Shown: piece by piece, positions 1 to 7,984 of the stretch
Numbering within the stretch: position 1 is the stretch's first letter
How the letters are laid out: each line of letters starts with the position of its first letter
Assembly (NCBI GenBank): GCA_964632755.1
Contig: CAZWDT010000004.1
Span: 1 to 62,961 of the forward strand
From: JAFGMR01 sp964632755
GTDB taxonomy: Archaea; Halobacteriota; Methanosarcinia; Methanotrichales; Methanotrichaceae
DNA: 62,961 nt
Direction: 5' to 3'
Notes under the pieces: model-generated
Seen by the model: only the letters and a program-made list of their open reading frames with translations
The model's database searches: none
What the model was told of the DNA's origin: nothing
Made by a program: the position numbers and the translations under genes

Positions 1-4
1 CCCT

Positions 5-811
5 CTACCGCCCCCCAAATGCCCTCACATGCCCCCAGGCCCGATGATGCCTGGCGTAGCCCTCCCCGTCAGTATACATCGCCGCATCCTCCCTGCCATA
101 TAGCACGCGATCCTTCCCGACGGGACAGACCTTGATGCAGATCCCGCATGGCGAGATATACCGTTCGGCAAGCTCGGCGCTGTAGGTGGCGCAGGCCGCC
201 TTGTCCGTGAGCCCTTCGGGGTAGTCCTCCCGGCCGATGGCCCTTGTGGGGCACATATCGACGCAGCGCATGCAGCGGGTGCAGAGATCGTCCTCCAGCA
301 GGGGGTCGGCAGGAAGGCTTGCGGTAGTGAAGATCGATCCGAAGCGCACCCTTGGGCCGTACTCGGGGGTGAGGATCATGTTGCTGATGCCAAAGGTCCC
401 TAGCCCCGCGAGGAAGGCTGCATGCCTGTGGGAGAAGAAGGCGATAGGGTTTTCGAGTAGCACCTTGATGCCTCCGTATCCATCCCTCGGGACGAATATG
501 GAGGGGTACCCCCTCTCGGTCAGGAAGCTTGCGAGGCGATAGGTGTACTGATCGAGAAGCGAGTTTACGGTGTTGTAGAGCTCGCGGTAGTATATCGAAG
601 GCGATGTCTCCAACACGGGTAAGGCGATTGGAAGCCCTATGACAATGACCGACCTTGCCTCTGGGTAGATCGATCGAGGATAGAACTCCTCTGGCATCCA
701 CGGCCGGAAGGGAGGATCCTCCCAGCGTTCCACGTTGGCGATGCCGAGGAGGGGGATCTCCATCTCGCGGCACCGCACCCGAAGGGCCTCTGTGATCTCG
801 CGGCTCACCAT
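5..811 (-). CDS. QueG-like 4Fe-4S protein
   Basis: A 268-residue soluble iron-sulfur protein. Near the C-terminus it has two 4Fe-4S motifs, CTRCMRCVDMCP at about residue 177 and CGICIKVCP at about 221. The N-terminal two thirds resemble the cobalamin-binding/reductase part of the epoxyqueuosine reductase (QueG) and reductive-dehalogenase-like superfamily, with an AGLGTFG motif near residue 135. Full-length QueG is longer and carries C-terminal HEAT repeats, which are missing here. Methanogens carry several proteins of this type whose substrates are unknown, so no reaction is assigned. The ATG overlaps the end of the upstream winged-helix gene, so the two are probably translated together. The stop codon lies just inside the window edge. 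Confidence 0.8.
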   Translation of the reverse strand: MVSREITEALRVRCREMEIPLLGIANVERWEDPPFRPWMPEEFYPRSIYPEARSVIVIGLPIALPVLETSPSIYYRELYNTVNSLLDQYTYRLASFLTERGYPSIFVPRDGYGGIKVLLENPIAFFSHRHAAFLAGLGTFGISNMILTPEYGPRVRFGSIFTTASLPADPLLEDDLCTRCMRCVDMCPTRAIGREDYPEGLTDKAACATYSAELAERYISPCGICIKVCPVGKDRVLYGREDAAMYTDGEGYARHHRAWGHVRAFGGR

Positions 812-1059
812 CTACCCCCTGATAGCGCCCGCCTTCCAGCGTTGGTGATGCCGGCAGCGGCCGTCCCGCCAGGAAGGCTTGGGCCGGAGATCTCATCGCT
901 CCTCTTGGTCAGCACGTAGCCTTCCATCTCCATGCCTCCCAGGCGCGCCTCGAGCTCTTCGCCGTCCAGGGGGACCTTGTCCATGATCCTATCCACCTTC
1001 GGGTATGGCACCTTCAGGTCAAGAATGGCATTGAGAATATTGTAATCCATGGAATCCAT
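805..1059 (-). CDS. Small winged-helix-like protein
   Basis: An 84-residue protein whose stop overlaps the start of the Fe-S protein gene by seven bases, indicating an operon. The pattern of an N-terminal helix, a helix containing ELEARLGGMEMEGYV and a final GITNAGRRAL segment matches a small winged-helix domain. The same pattern occurs in the C-terminal domain of the protein at 15827-16543, which has DELGARLGVMHSRGLI and GLTDLGRLAL. It could be a transcriptional regulator of its partner or a protein-interaction domain. Function is inferred only from this fold-level resemblance. Confidence 0.6.
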   Translation of the reverse strand: MDSMDYNILNAILDLKVPYPKVDRIMDKVPLDGEELEARLGGMEMEGYVLTKRSDEISGPSLPGGTAAAGITNAGRRALSGGRW

Positions 1060-1226
1060 CGCTCTAACCCCACGGGGTTTCGGCGATGGAGCGTGTTATA
1101 GTTTTTGATTCCCCTTCCAAGGGGCGTGGGCCATACCTTCCCTTTCAACCCCGCCTTCTAGAGCAAGCTTTCCAGATTATGGTATGCATTGAAGGAGGGG
1201 ATCGATATGGACACGTGGCCAAAGGA

Positions 1227-2456
1227 TTACATTCCCCAGGATTTGGAACGTGAGGTCCTAAATACAGCCCTGGATCTGTTCTGGGTCGCTGGACTTGCTG
1301 CAGCACCCACGGCGTTCTTTGCCTTATTGGAATGATATTGATGCTCCGAGACTTCGATTCTCGTTCGCGTTAGCCTCTCGATGCTGCGAAGGATGTTTCT
1401 CTCATCTGCCGCACAGAAAGAATACGCTGTGCCGCTTGCTCCTGCGCGCCCGGTACGGCCAATTCGATGGATATAGTTCTCAGGTTCGTTGGGCAGATCG
1501 TAATTGATTACATGGGATATGCCATCGACATCAATCCCACGCGCTGCAATATCAGTTGCGACCAATATATGCAAGTGGCCTGACTTGAAATCGCGCATAG
1601 CTTTGGTGCGCTGGCTTTGCGACTTGTTGCCGTGAATAGCATCAGCGTTGATCCTATTCCTGTTGAGCGTCTCTGTGATCTTGTCCGCCCGATGCTTCGT
1701 GCGAGCGAAGACCAGAACTCGATCAAGATCTTGTGTTCTGAGAAGCGTCTGCAATAGCGGGTACTTGTCGTTCTGATCCACAAAGAAGACTCGCTGTTGG
1801 ATACAATCGAGAGTGTTCTCCTGGGGGGATACATCGACACATATTGCATTCGTGAGAAGTTTTTTGGCAAACTCGTCCGTCTGCCTCGACATGGTGGCCG
1901 AGAAGAAAAGGGATTGGCGTTTCAATGGGAGCGCCGAGACGATCTTTCGCATATCCTTGACGAACCCCATATCAAGCATTCTGTCTATCTCATCAAGAAC
2001 GAAGAACTCCACATCCTTCAGCTTGATGTAGCCCTGATTCATCAGGTCAATAAGCCGGCCTGGCGTGGCTACGAGGATATCAACGCCCCTGGAAAGGATC
2101 CTGACTTGGGGACCTTGATTGACGCCACCGAATATGGCGATGTGCTTGAATCGGAGGAATTGACCGTATGTGGCAAAGCTCTGATCTATCTGTGCGGCAA
2201 GCTCTCGTGTCGGTGCGAGCACAAGCACGCGCGGACTTCCGGGGATGGGAACCTTGTGATCAACTGACATCCTCTGCAATATGGGAAGCACAAATGCTGC
2301 GGTCTTGCCTGTGCCAGTCTGAGCGATGCCTATCAGGTCTCTTCCATTTAATAGATGTGGTATGGCCTGCATCTGTATCGGTGTAGGCGTCGTGTATCCT
2401 TCTTTGGCCAACGCCTGTTGAAGCGGAGCCATGATATTTAATTTTTCAAATGACAT
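1227..2456 (-). CDS. DEAD-box ATP-dependent RNA helicase, RhlE type
   Basis: A 409-residue RNA helicase of superfamily 2 with all core motifs: Q motif (TPTPIQ), motif I AQTGTGKT, motif Ia PTRELA, TPGRLID, motif II as DEID rather than DEAD, motif III SAT, and motif VI HRIGRTGR. Such enzymes unwind RNA duplexes during ribosome assembly, decay or cold response. The frame stays open 55 codons upstream, but homology begins at the ATG of MSFEKL, which has a weak purine stretch before it. The upstream extension overlaps a separate decayed gene on the same strand, which supports the shorter start. RhlE-type helicases are mostly bacterial, so an old transfer is possible. Confidence 0.9.
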   Translation of the reverse strand: MSFEKLNIMAPLQQALAKEGYTTPTPIQMQAIPHLLNGRDLIGIAQTGTGKTAAFVLPILQRMSVDHKVPIPGSPRVLVLAPTRELAAQIDQSFATYGQFLRFKHIAIFGGVNQGPQVRILSRGVDILVATPGRLIDLMNQGYIKLKDVEFFVLDEIDRMLDMGFVKDMRKIVSALPLKRQSLFFSATMSRQTDEFAKKLLTNAICVDVSPQENTLDCIQQRVFFVDQNDKYPLLQTLLRTQDLDRVLVFARTKHRADKITETLNRNRINADAIHGNKSQSQRTKAMRDFKSGHLHILVATDIAARGIDVDGISHVINYDLPNEPENYIHRIGRTGRAGASGTAYSFCAADERNILRSIERLTRTRIEVSEHQYHSNKAKNAVGAAASPATQNRSRAVFRTSRSKSWGM

Positions 2457-2554
2457 ATTAACCCCGTGATGATTATCGGGTGATGCTTCTGATCGAGTTG
2501 AATTTTCAAGGGATGGATCCAAAGGACATCCCATGATATCGTCCTCACTCTGCT

Positions 2555-2850
2555 TTAACGGAATTGCATCTCTTCGCAAATTGCCTCTGCATTCGGCTGT
2601 GCTACAAAAACATCTAGACAATTCTTTTGAATGGATGCAATGAAGCTATCTGACGTGGGGTCATCTGGGCTATATATCTTTCGGTCAAAAAGGCGGTCGG
2701 GCCTGCCATTGAAGGGCTACGCCATGCTTGTCAATGGCCTCGCTCATTCTTTCAAACTTGGAGGCGAATCCCTCATCGATGCTGGAGATTCATGACCGCA
2801 GACTTTGGTAGCATGCCTTCCGAGCAAGTTTTATCGTGGCCGTGAGGTTA
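2555..2850 (-). pseudogene. Decayed gene remnant
   Basis: Reading the minus strand back from the TAA at 2557-2555 gives a coherent 43-codon segment (FDRKIYSPDDPTSDSF, ending AICEEMQFR). It joins, after a one-base shift in a CCC run near 2707, to another protein-like segment (FASKFERMSEAIDKHG then VALQWQA). An in-frame TGA lies further upstream near 2795, followed by more open sequence to about 2850. This looks like the C-terminal end of a protein gene that has lost its frame. No family is recognised. Its 3' end overlaps the non-coding extension in front of the helicase start. Confidence 0.4.
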
Positions 2851-3235
2851 TACCTCAAGATTTCTGAACATCATGGGCATTTCATAGATCCCTTCATCGC
2901 TTCACTTCTCCGTATCGAATCCCATTTTTAAAAAGGTCGAGCATAGGCTTGTTCTGGTTCTTCGCTGAGTTGTGTGGGAAGGGATCCTCTTTCTGCTTGG
3001 ACGTATTGTCAAATCAGGCACGCCTAAACTTCATGTCACCGCTATATATATGCCCACATGTGCCCAAATTTATGTGATCTAATCGAAAATATTAGCGTTC
3101 ATTAGTGTTCATTCGCGGTTAGGTAAATGGGGAGGAATACGTCCAACCATATAAAACAACGAGGAACCATATGTATTTCCCCTAAGCCCCACTGTGTATG
3201 TCAAAGGTTAAGACCTAAATTGGAGATGCTGAAAC
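2851..3235. other. Intergenic region before the Trypco1-like gene
   Basis: About 385 bases without a convincing gene. It holds AT-rich patches, for instance near 2930-2940 and 3040-3110 with ATATATAT, that could serve as archaeal TATA elements for the plus-strand gene at 3236. No RNA gene was recognised. Confidence 0.5.
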
Positions 3236-3601
3236 ATGAAGAAGTATATCGAGATGCCATATGGAGACAGCACAATGATCGTTGCCGTCGACGTTCCGGA
3301 AGAGCTTGCCAAAGGTGAGATTCCTAAGTCTCTCCGTGATGCATATTTCGAGGATTTCACAACTCCGCAGAAGGTGGACAAGGATTTCGGGCTAGTATCC
3401 GAGATGATCTTCAAGTGCAGCAAGCCCATAATCGAGTCCTTCGAGAGGCTGGGAAAAGAGAAGATCCCGCCAAAGAAGGCGACTGCGGACTTCTCCCTGA
3501 GCTTCAATGGGAAGGGCAATATCTACTTGGTGGAGGCCTCTATGGAAGGGTCGATCAAGGTCAGCTTCGAGTGGGATCTGGAAAAGAAATCCGTATCCTG
3601 A
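3236..3601 (+). CDS. Trypsin-co-occurring domain (Trypco1)-like protein
   Basis: A 121-residue protein beginning MKKYIEMPYGDSTMIVAVDV and ending in a beta-strand pattern GSIKVSFEWD. This layout is that of the CU044_2847/Trypco1 family: an N-terminal strand carrying the residues MIVAVDVPE, a central helix and a C-terminal strand with W. Trypco1 proteins are small partners found beside trypsin-like proteases and NTPases in prokaryotic conflict systems. Here no protease or STAND NTPase is adjacent, so it is an orphan. The assignment rests on remembered family patterns. Confidence 0.6.
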   Translation: MKKYIEMPYGDSTMIVAVDVPEELAKGEIPKSLRDAYFEDFTTPQKVDKDFGLVSEMIFKCSKPIIESFERLGKEKIPPKKATADFSLSFNGKGNIYLVEASMEGSIKVSFEWDLEKKSVS

Positions 3602-3843
3602 CTTGCTACTTTGCTCAGCAGTGAAGCTGCCATCAGCTAATATAACAGGCATGCGTCCGGCCTGAAGATTGAATCCCAATCTGCCTGGCATATTCCTGCG
3701 GCAGTGCCTCGATTGCCCCAAAGCTTACCGCGAGGTGCCCCGCCGTCGTTTGGCAGCCCTTCGCAGGAATTCGCCAATTCCCCATAATGGATCGGAATCA
3801 GGTTCATATCCTCCCGGCGCTACATCCGATCAGGGTGGTATAG

Positions 3844-4284
3844 ATGGACGTTGACATCGATGATATCAGGCACCTTGCCAACGAGGCCTCCTTCGAGCGG
3901 GGGGAGAGATACTTCGAGGAAGGGCGGGTGGAGATCATAGAGGCATCGGAGAGGAGGGTGAAGGCCGTAGTCGAGGGGACCTATAATTACACGGTCGAGG
4001 TGGACCTCGATGAAGGAATCTCCGCCACCTGCACCTGTCCCTATGACTGGGGAGGCTACTGCAAGCATATCGTGGCGGTCCTCCTGGCCATGGCTAAGGA
4101 TGATGTGAAGGCCATGATGGCCAAGGGCGAGTCTGAGCTTGAGAATATCGAGAGCCTTCTGAAGGGGGCGGATCCAGATGAGCTCCGGGAGTTTATGCGG
4201 GGGGAGCTTGAGGCCGCCCATACGATGAGGGCGCGCTTTCTCGCGCGCTTCAAGAGGGGTGGGTCTCAAAAGAGCGGTAAGTGA
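3844..4284 (+). CDS. SWIM zinc-finger protein, N-terminal part
   Basis: A 146-residue protein with a SWIM zinc finger, CTCPYDWGGYCKH at about residues 61-73, which fits the CxCxnCxH pattern that binds zinc and contacts DNA or protein. The segment HLANEASFERGERYFEEGRV before it is typical of SWIM proteins (a repeat-entry and Tyr-Phe motif). SWIM proteins of this type usually continue into a long helical region of several hundred residues. That region occurs here in another frame, starting inside this gene. The ORF is therefore either the front half of a frameshifted gene or the first of two coupled genes. Confidence 0.75.
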   Translation: MDVDIDDIRHLANEASFERGERYFEEGRVEIIEASERRVKAVVEGTYNYTVEVDLDEGISATCTCPYDWGGYCKHIVAVLLAMAKDDVKAMMAKGESELENIESLLKGADPDELREFMRGELEAAHTMRARFLARFKRGGSQKSGK

Positions 4285-5488
4285 CTACAAGAGGGAGATA
4301 AGCGATCTCTATTGGGATGAACGCAGATGGGATAGCATAAATGGCATCGACTTCTCCTCGTTTGAGAAGCTTGCTGAGATCCATCTGGGCAAGGCCGATC
4401 CGTTGGGCGCGGCTAAGATCTACCAAGCCCTCTTTGAGATAATAGCCCATAAGATGGACGATGTTGACGACTCCTACGGCACCTTTGCTCAGGACTTCTC
4501 AGACTACCTCGATATGTATATGGACTGCATAGGGAAGGCCGACCTCGGTCCTGTGGAGAGAAAGAGGCAGATCGAATACCTCTTCGCTCGATCGCTGGAA
4601 GAGCCCGACTATTTCGAGGATGAGTACGACGCAGCCTTGAGCAACCTATGCACATCCATTGAGGAGATCGAGCACTGGGAGGGTCTGGTAAAGGCCCATC
4701 TTTTAGAGGAGAATCCCGAAGGCCATGAGGGGCAGGAGCTTTGGGGAAGCAGGGGGATAGAGCTTGTATCCGCAAAGCTCCGGATGCTCTGGAGGGACGG
4801 TCGAAAGGGAGAGTTTTACGATCTCATCGAGAGGTACAATGGATATAGCGAGGAGATCTGCCTCTGGTATGCAAAGGCGCTGATGGAAGGCGGCGAGAAG
4901 AATCGCTCGGTCGAGGTTGCGGAGAAGGGGATCTCGATATTCCAGGATCGAGGATCTCTGGATCTGCGAAAGTTCCTAAACGATATCTACCGCAATAGCG
5001 ACGTCGAGAAGCTCAGGGAGAGCCTGCGTTGGCTCTTTCTCCATATCGGCGAATGGAAATACTACCATGAGCTGAAGGCGAGCGCAGGTCCTGAGGCCTG
5101 GAAGAGCTACCTTTCAAGAATCATCGACTACCTCTCGGCGCAAGAAAATCGTTTTACTAGGACTATTATCCAGGTTTATCTGCTGGAGGGAATGTACGAT
5201 CAGGCGATAAGGAGGACCCTTGAGGCGAGGTCCCTTTGTCTCCTCAATGAGAATCGAAGCGAGCTAAAAGATCGTTATCCAGCCGAGTACTTCAATGCAT
5301 ATCGGGAGCTGATAGTATCGATTGCATCGAAGGCGACTACGAGAAAGCACTATCAAAATGTGGCGTCAAATCTGAGATCGATGTCCGAGGTTCCCGGATT
5401 CGAAGACGAGTTCAAGGAGTTCGTGCAGGGGCTGAGGGTTGAGTATCGAAGGCGCCCGGCCTTCATCGACGAGATGAAGGACCTCTAG
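4259..5488 (+). CDS. SWIM protein C-terminal helical region in another frame
   Basis: A 409-residue mostly helical protein opening with a GTG codon inside the preceding SWIM ORF (26-base overlap). Its first residues, SDYKREISDLYWD, then WDSINGIDFSSFEKLAEI and GAAKIYQALFEIIAHKMDDVDDS, resemble the TPR-like helical repeats that follow the zinc finger in full-length SWIM proteins. No Shine-Dalgarno sequence suits the GTG. The simplest reading is a single gene of about 550 codons broken by a frameshift between about 4250 and 4284. Programmed shifting or true gene fission cannot be excluded. Confidence 0.65.
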   Translation: MGLKRAVSDYKREISDLYWDERRWDSINGIDFSSFEKLAEIHLGKADPLGAAKIYQALFEIIAHKMDDVDDSYGTFAQDFSDYLDMYMDCIGKADLGPVERKRQIEYLFARSLEEPDYFEDEYDAALSNLCTSIEEIEHWEGLVKAHLLEENPEGHEGQELWGSRGIELVSAKLRMLWRDGRKGEFYDLIERYNGYSEEICLWYAKALMEGGEKNRSVEVAEKGISIFQDRGSLDLRKFLNDIYRNSDVEKLRESLRWLFLHIGEWKYYHELKASAGPEAWKSYLSRIIDYLSAQENRFTRTIIQVYLLEGMYDQAIRRTLEARSLCLLNENRSELKDRYPAEYFNAYRELIVSIASKATTRKHYQNVASNLRSMSEVPGFEDEFKEFVQGLRVEYRRRPAFIDEMKDL

Positions 5489-5802
5489 ACGCTCTGCCAA
5501 CTGCCTTTGGAAGGGCTGCCTAGACGGGAGGACGGGATCGTGGCCATGGGACACTGCCACCAAGGCTCAGGCGTAACCGGGGATATGCGTCTGTGATGGC
5601 GCCGTGGGCAGGATTTCATGCCCGCCAAGCTCTGGCGTAAAGGGGGATCGTTCGGGGACAGCATCGTTGCCAAAATACATTGCCGGACGGGCTGCCAACT
5701 CCAGGGGAGGTGGTCGCCCTTTTTTGGCCCTTCTGGATCGGCGATGATCGCTTTCGATCCTCGAAGTGAAAGTTATTTACGGACTCGCTCCATATATTAC
5801 CC
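5489..5802. other. Intergenic region before mscS
   Basis: About 314 bases with no supported gene. A TATA-like GTTATTTAC near 5768-5777 lies 25-35 bases before the mscS ATG and is a possible box A. Short inverted repeats such as GGGCAGG...CATGCCC near 5604-5621 are present but have no clear role. Confidence 0.4.
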
Positions 5803-6762
5803 ATGCTTCGCCGCTTTGCATTCATCGCGTCCCTCCTCCTCCTCGCAGCCCTCTTCTGGACTGCCGATTATTACTATCCTCAGACCTATCTGCAGAAGGC
5901 CTTCCTGACCTTGGTCACCGTTTCGGGAGTGCACCTGGTCTTCAAGCACCTGGTCGAGGAGGAGCTCTCGAAGAGGATCAATGAAGCCAAGACCAAGTAC
6001 TCCTTTCGAAAGACGATCTCCATCCTTTACTTGATCGTCCTGACGGCCATCGTCCTGAACATATGGGTGGAGAACTCCCAGAGCCTCCTCGTCTCCTACG
6101 GCATCATCGCTGCCGGCCTCGCCGTGGCCCTCCAGGATATCTTCAAGAACTTCATGGGGGGCGTCATCATCTTTTTGACGGGGATGTATCAGGTTGGGGA
6201 CAGGATAGAGATCGACAACAAGAGAGGCGACGTCATAGATATAGACATATTTTATACGACCTTGCTCGAGCTCGGGGAGTGGATGTCCGGGGACCAAGCA
6301 ACGGGAAGGCTCGTCATCCTCCCAAACGGTCGCGTCCTGTCCGGCAATTTGAGCAACTACACCAAGGATCATGACTTCCTCTGGGATGAGATCTCGATCC
6401 CCATAACTTACGAGAGCGACTGGAGGTCGGCCCACGAGAAGATCATGGCCATCCTCAGAAGGGAGACGGGCGAGGTGGCAAAACGGGCCGATATGGAGCT
6501 CTCGAAGCTCGAGGAGAAGTACTACCTGCCGGGAAGGGCGATGGATCCAACTATCTTCATGACGATCACCGACAACTGGATCGAATTCAAGGTTCGCTAT
6601 GTAACGGTCGTAAGGGAGAGGCGCATCATCAAGGATCGCTTAAGCCGCTTGATCCTCGATGAGATCGAGAGGTCGGATGAGATCGGCCTTGCCTCAACGA
6701 CCATAGACATCGTCGGATTTCCAAATCCAGCCAAAGGGGCAAAGGACGGGGGGCTCAGCTGA
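5803..6762 (+). CDS. mscS: MscS-family mechanosensitive channel
   Basis: A 319-residue membrane protein. It has an N-terminal set of hydrophobic segments (residues 5-21, 28-45, 70-85 and a pore-lining helix around 95-110 with GIIAAGLAVALQD), then the MscS beta domain, with YQVGDRIEID and VLPNGRVLSGNLSNYTK. Such channels open under membrane tension and release solutes during hypo-osmotic shock. The length fits the small-conductance family. The corA-like gene follows 11 bases downstream, so the two may share a transcript. Confidence 0.9.
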   Translation: MLRRFAFIASLLLLAALFWTADYYYPQTYLQKAFLTLVTVSGVHLVFKHLVEEELSKRINEAKTKYSFRKTISILYLIVLTAIVLNIWVENSQSLLVSYGIIAAGLAVALQDIFKNFMGGVIIFLTGMYQVGDRIEIDNKRGDVIDIDIFYTTLLELGEWMSGDQATGRLVILPNGRVLSGNLSNYTKDHDFLWDEISIPITYESDWRSAHEKIMAILRRETGEVAKRADMELSKLEEKYYLPGRAMDPTIFMTITDNWIEFKVRYVTVVRERRIIKDRLSRLILDEIERSDEIGLASTTIDIVGFPNPAKGAKDGGLS

Positions 6763-6773
6763 GCTAGATTCCC

Positions 6774-7832
6774 ATGACAAGGCATCTTTCCATGCGGTCC
6801 AAGAAGGCCGGCCTGCCTCCGGGAACGCTGGTCCACGTGGGCGAGAAAAGGACGGAGAGGACGACGATATCGGTGACGGACTACGATTCGAAGGTCCTCC
6901 GGGAGAAGGCAAGCGTGGAAGTCGATGACCTTCTCTCCTTCAAGGACGCCCCTTCCATCTCCTGGATCGACGTCGTGGGCCTCCACCAGATCGAGGTGAT
7001 CGAGCGGATGGGATCGATATTCGGGATCCATCCGCTCGTATTGGAGGACATCGTCAATACCGAGCAGCGGCCAAAGATGGAGGACTTCCAGGATTACGTC
7101 TTCATCCTCCTGAAGATGCTCTTCATCGAAGAGGGGGGGATCAGGTCGGAGCAGGTGAGCCTGATCGTAGGAGATCGGTTTCTCTTCTCCTTCCAGGAGG
7201 CCGAGGGGGACGTATTCGAGCCGGTGAGGGAGAGGATCCGGAGGTCGAAGGGGCGCATACGGTCAGAGGGAGCCGATTACCTGGCCTATGCGCTGCTCGA
7301 CGCCGTTGTGGATAACTACTTCATGGTGCTGGAGGACCTGGGAGAAGAGCTTGAGATCCTGGAAGATGAGGTGGCCGAGTCTCCTGGAAAGGAGACCTCC
7401 CAGGCCATCCACGCGATGAAGAGGGAGATGATCCTCATGCGTCGGTCGATCTGGCCGTTGCGGGAGGTCCTAGGCCGCCTCTCCCGAGGCGAGACCCCCC
7501 TCTTCAAAAAATCCACGGCCATCTACCTTCGAGATGTCTACGACCACACCCTTCAGGTGATGGATATCATTGAGGCGTTTCGAGATATGATCTCGGGGAT
7601 GCTCGAGATCTACTTGTCAACGCTCAGCAATAAGATGAACGAGGTGATGAAGGTCCTCACGATCATCGCCACCATCTTCATCCCCCTGACATTGATTGCC
7701 GGCATCTACGGCATGAACTTCGACCGCATGCCCGAGCTTCACTGGCGCTTTGGATATCCGGCAATCCTCCTCCTGATGCTCGCCATGGCCTCAATTATGC
7801 TCCTGTTCTTTCACAGAAAGGGCTGGATATGA
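6774..7832 (+). CDS. corA: CorA-type magnesium/cobalt transporter
   Basis: A 352-residue protein with the diagnostic YGMNF motif between two C-terminal transmembrane helices (about residues 290-312 and 325-345). A long acidic, helical cytoplasmic domain precedes it. CorA forms pentameric channels that take up Mg2+ (also Co2+ or Ni2+) across the membrane. The N-terminal region WIDVVGL..LEDIVNTEQRPK is the usual family signature. It sits immediately downstream of mscS. Confidence 0.95.
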   Translation: MTRHLSMRSKKAGLPPGTLVHVGEKRTERTTISVTDYDSKVLREKASVEVDDLLSFKDAPSISWIDVVGLHQIEVIERMGSIFGIHPLVLEDIVNTEQRPKMEDFQDYVFILLKMLFIEEGGIRSEQVSLIVGDRFLFSFQEAEGDVFEPVRERIRRSKGRIRSEGADYLAYALLDAVVDNYFMVLEDLGEELEILEDEVAESPGKETSQAIHAMKREMILMRRSIWPLREVLGRLSRGETPLFKKSTAIYLRDVYDHTLQVMDIIEAFRDMISGMLEIYLSTLSNKMNEVMKVLTIIATIFIPLTLIAGIYGMNFDRMPELHWRFGYPAILLLMLAMASIMLLFFHRKGWI

Positions 7833-7945
7833 AACGTCCGTGATCCCGTTGGGCTCATGCGCAACGGATGAGAAGCGATATCAATCTACGCTCCTCTCAA
7901 TCGATACTATTGCAGTCGATCGAGTGAGGCAGGATATGGAGTGGG

Positions 7946-7973
7946 AAAAAAAAAGCAGGGGGTAGGTCCCCCC
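7946..7973 (-). terminator. Hairpin plus T-run terminator of the 1,022-aa surface gene
   Basis: Read on the minus strand, a G-rich/C-rich stem (GGGGGGACC-TACCCCC) is followed by nine T residues, just 12 bases past the stop codon of the gene ending at 7985. T-tracts terminate archaeal RNA polymerase, and the hairpin makes this resemble a bacterial intrinsic terminator. Confidence 0.7.
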
Positions 7974-7984
7974 GAAAAACGAGC

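Noticed and set aside
69..896. Long minus-strand open frame in the alternative frame of the QueG-like gene
   Set aside because: Arg/Pro/His-rich shadow; the other frame holds conserved Fe-S motifs.
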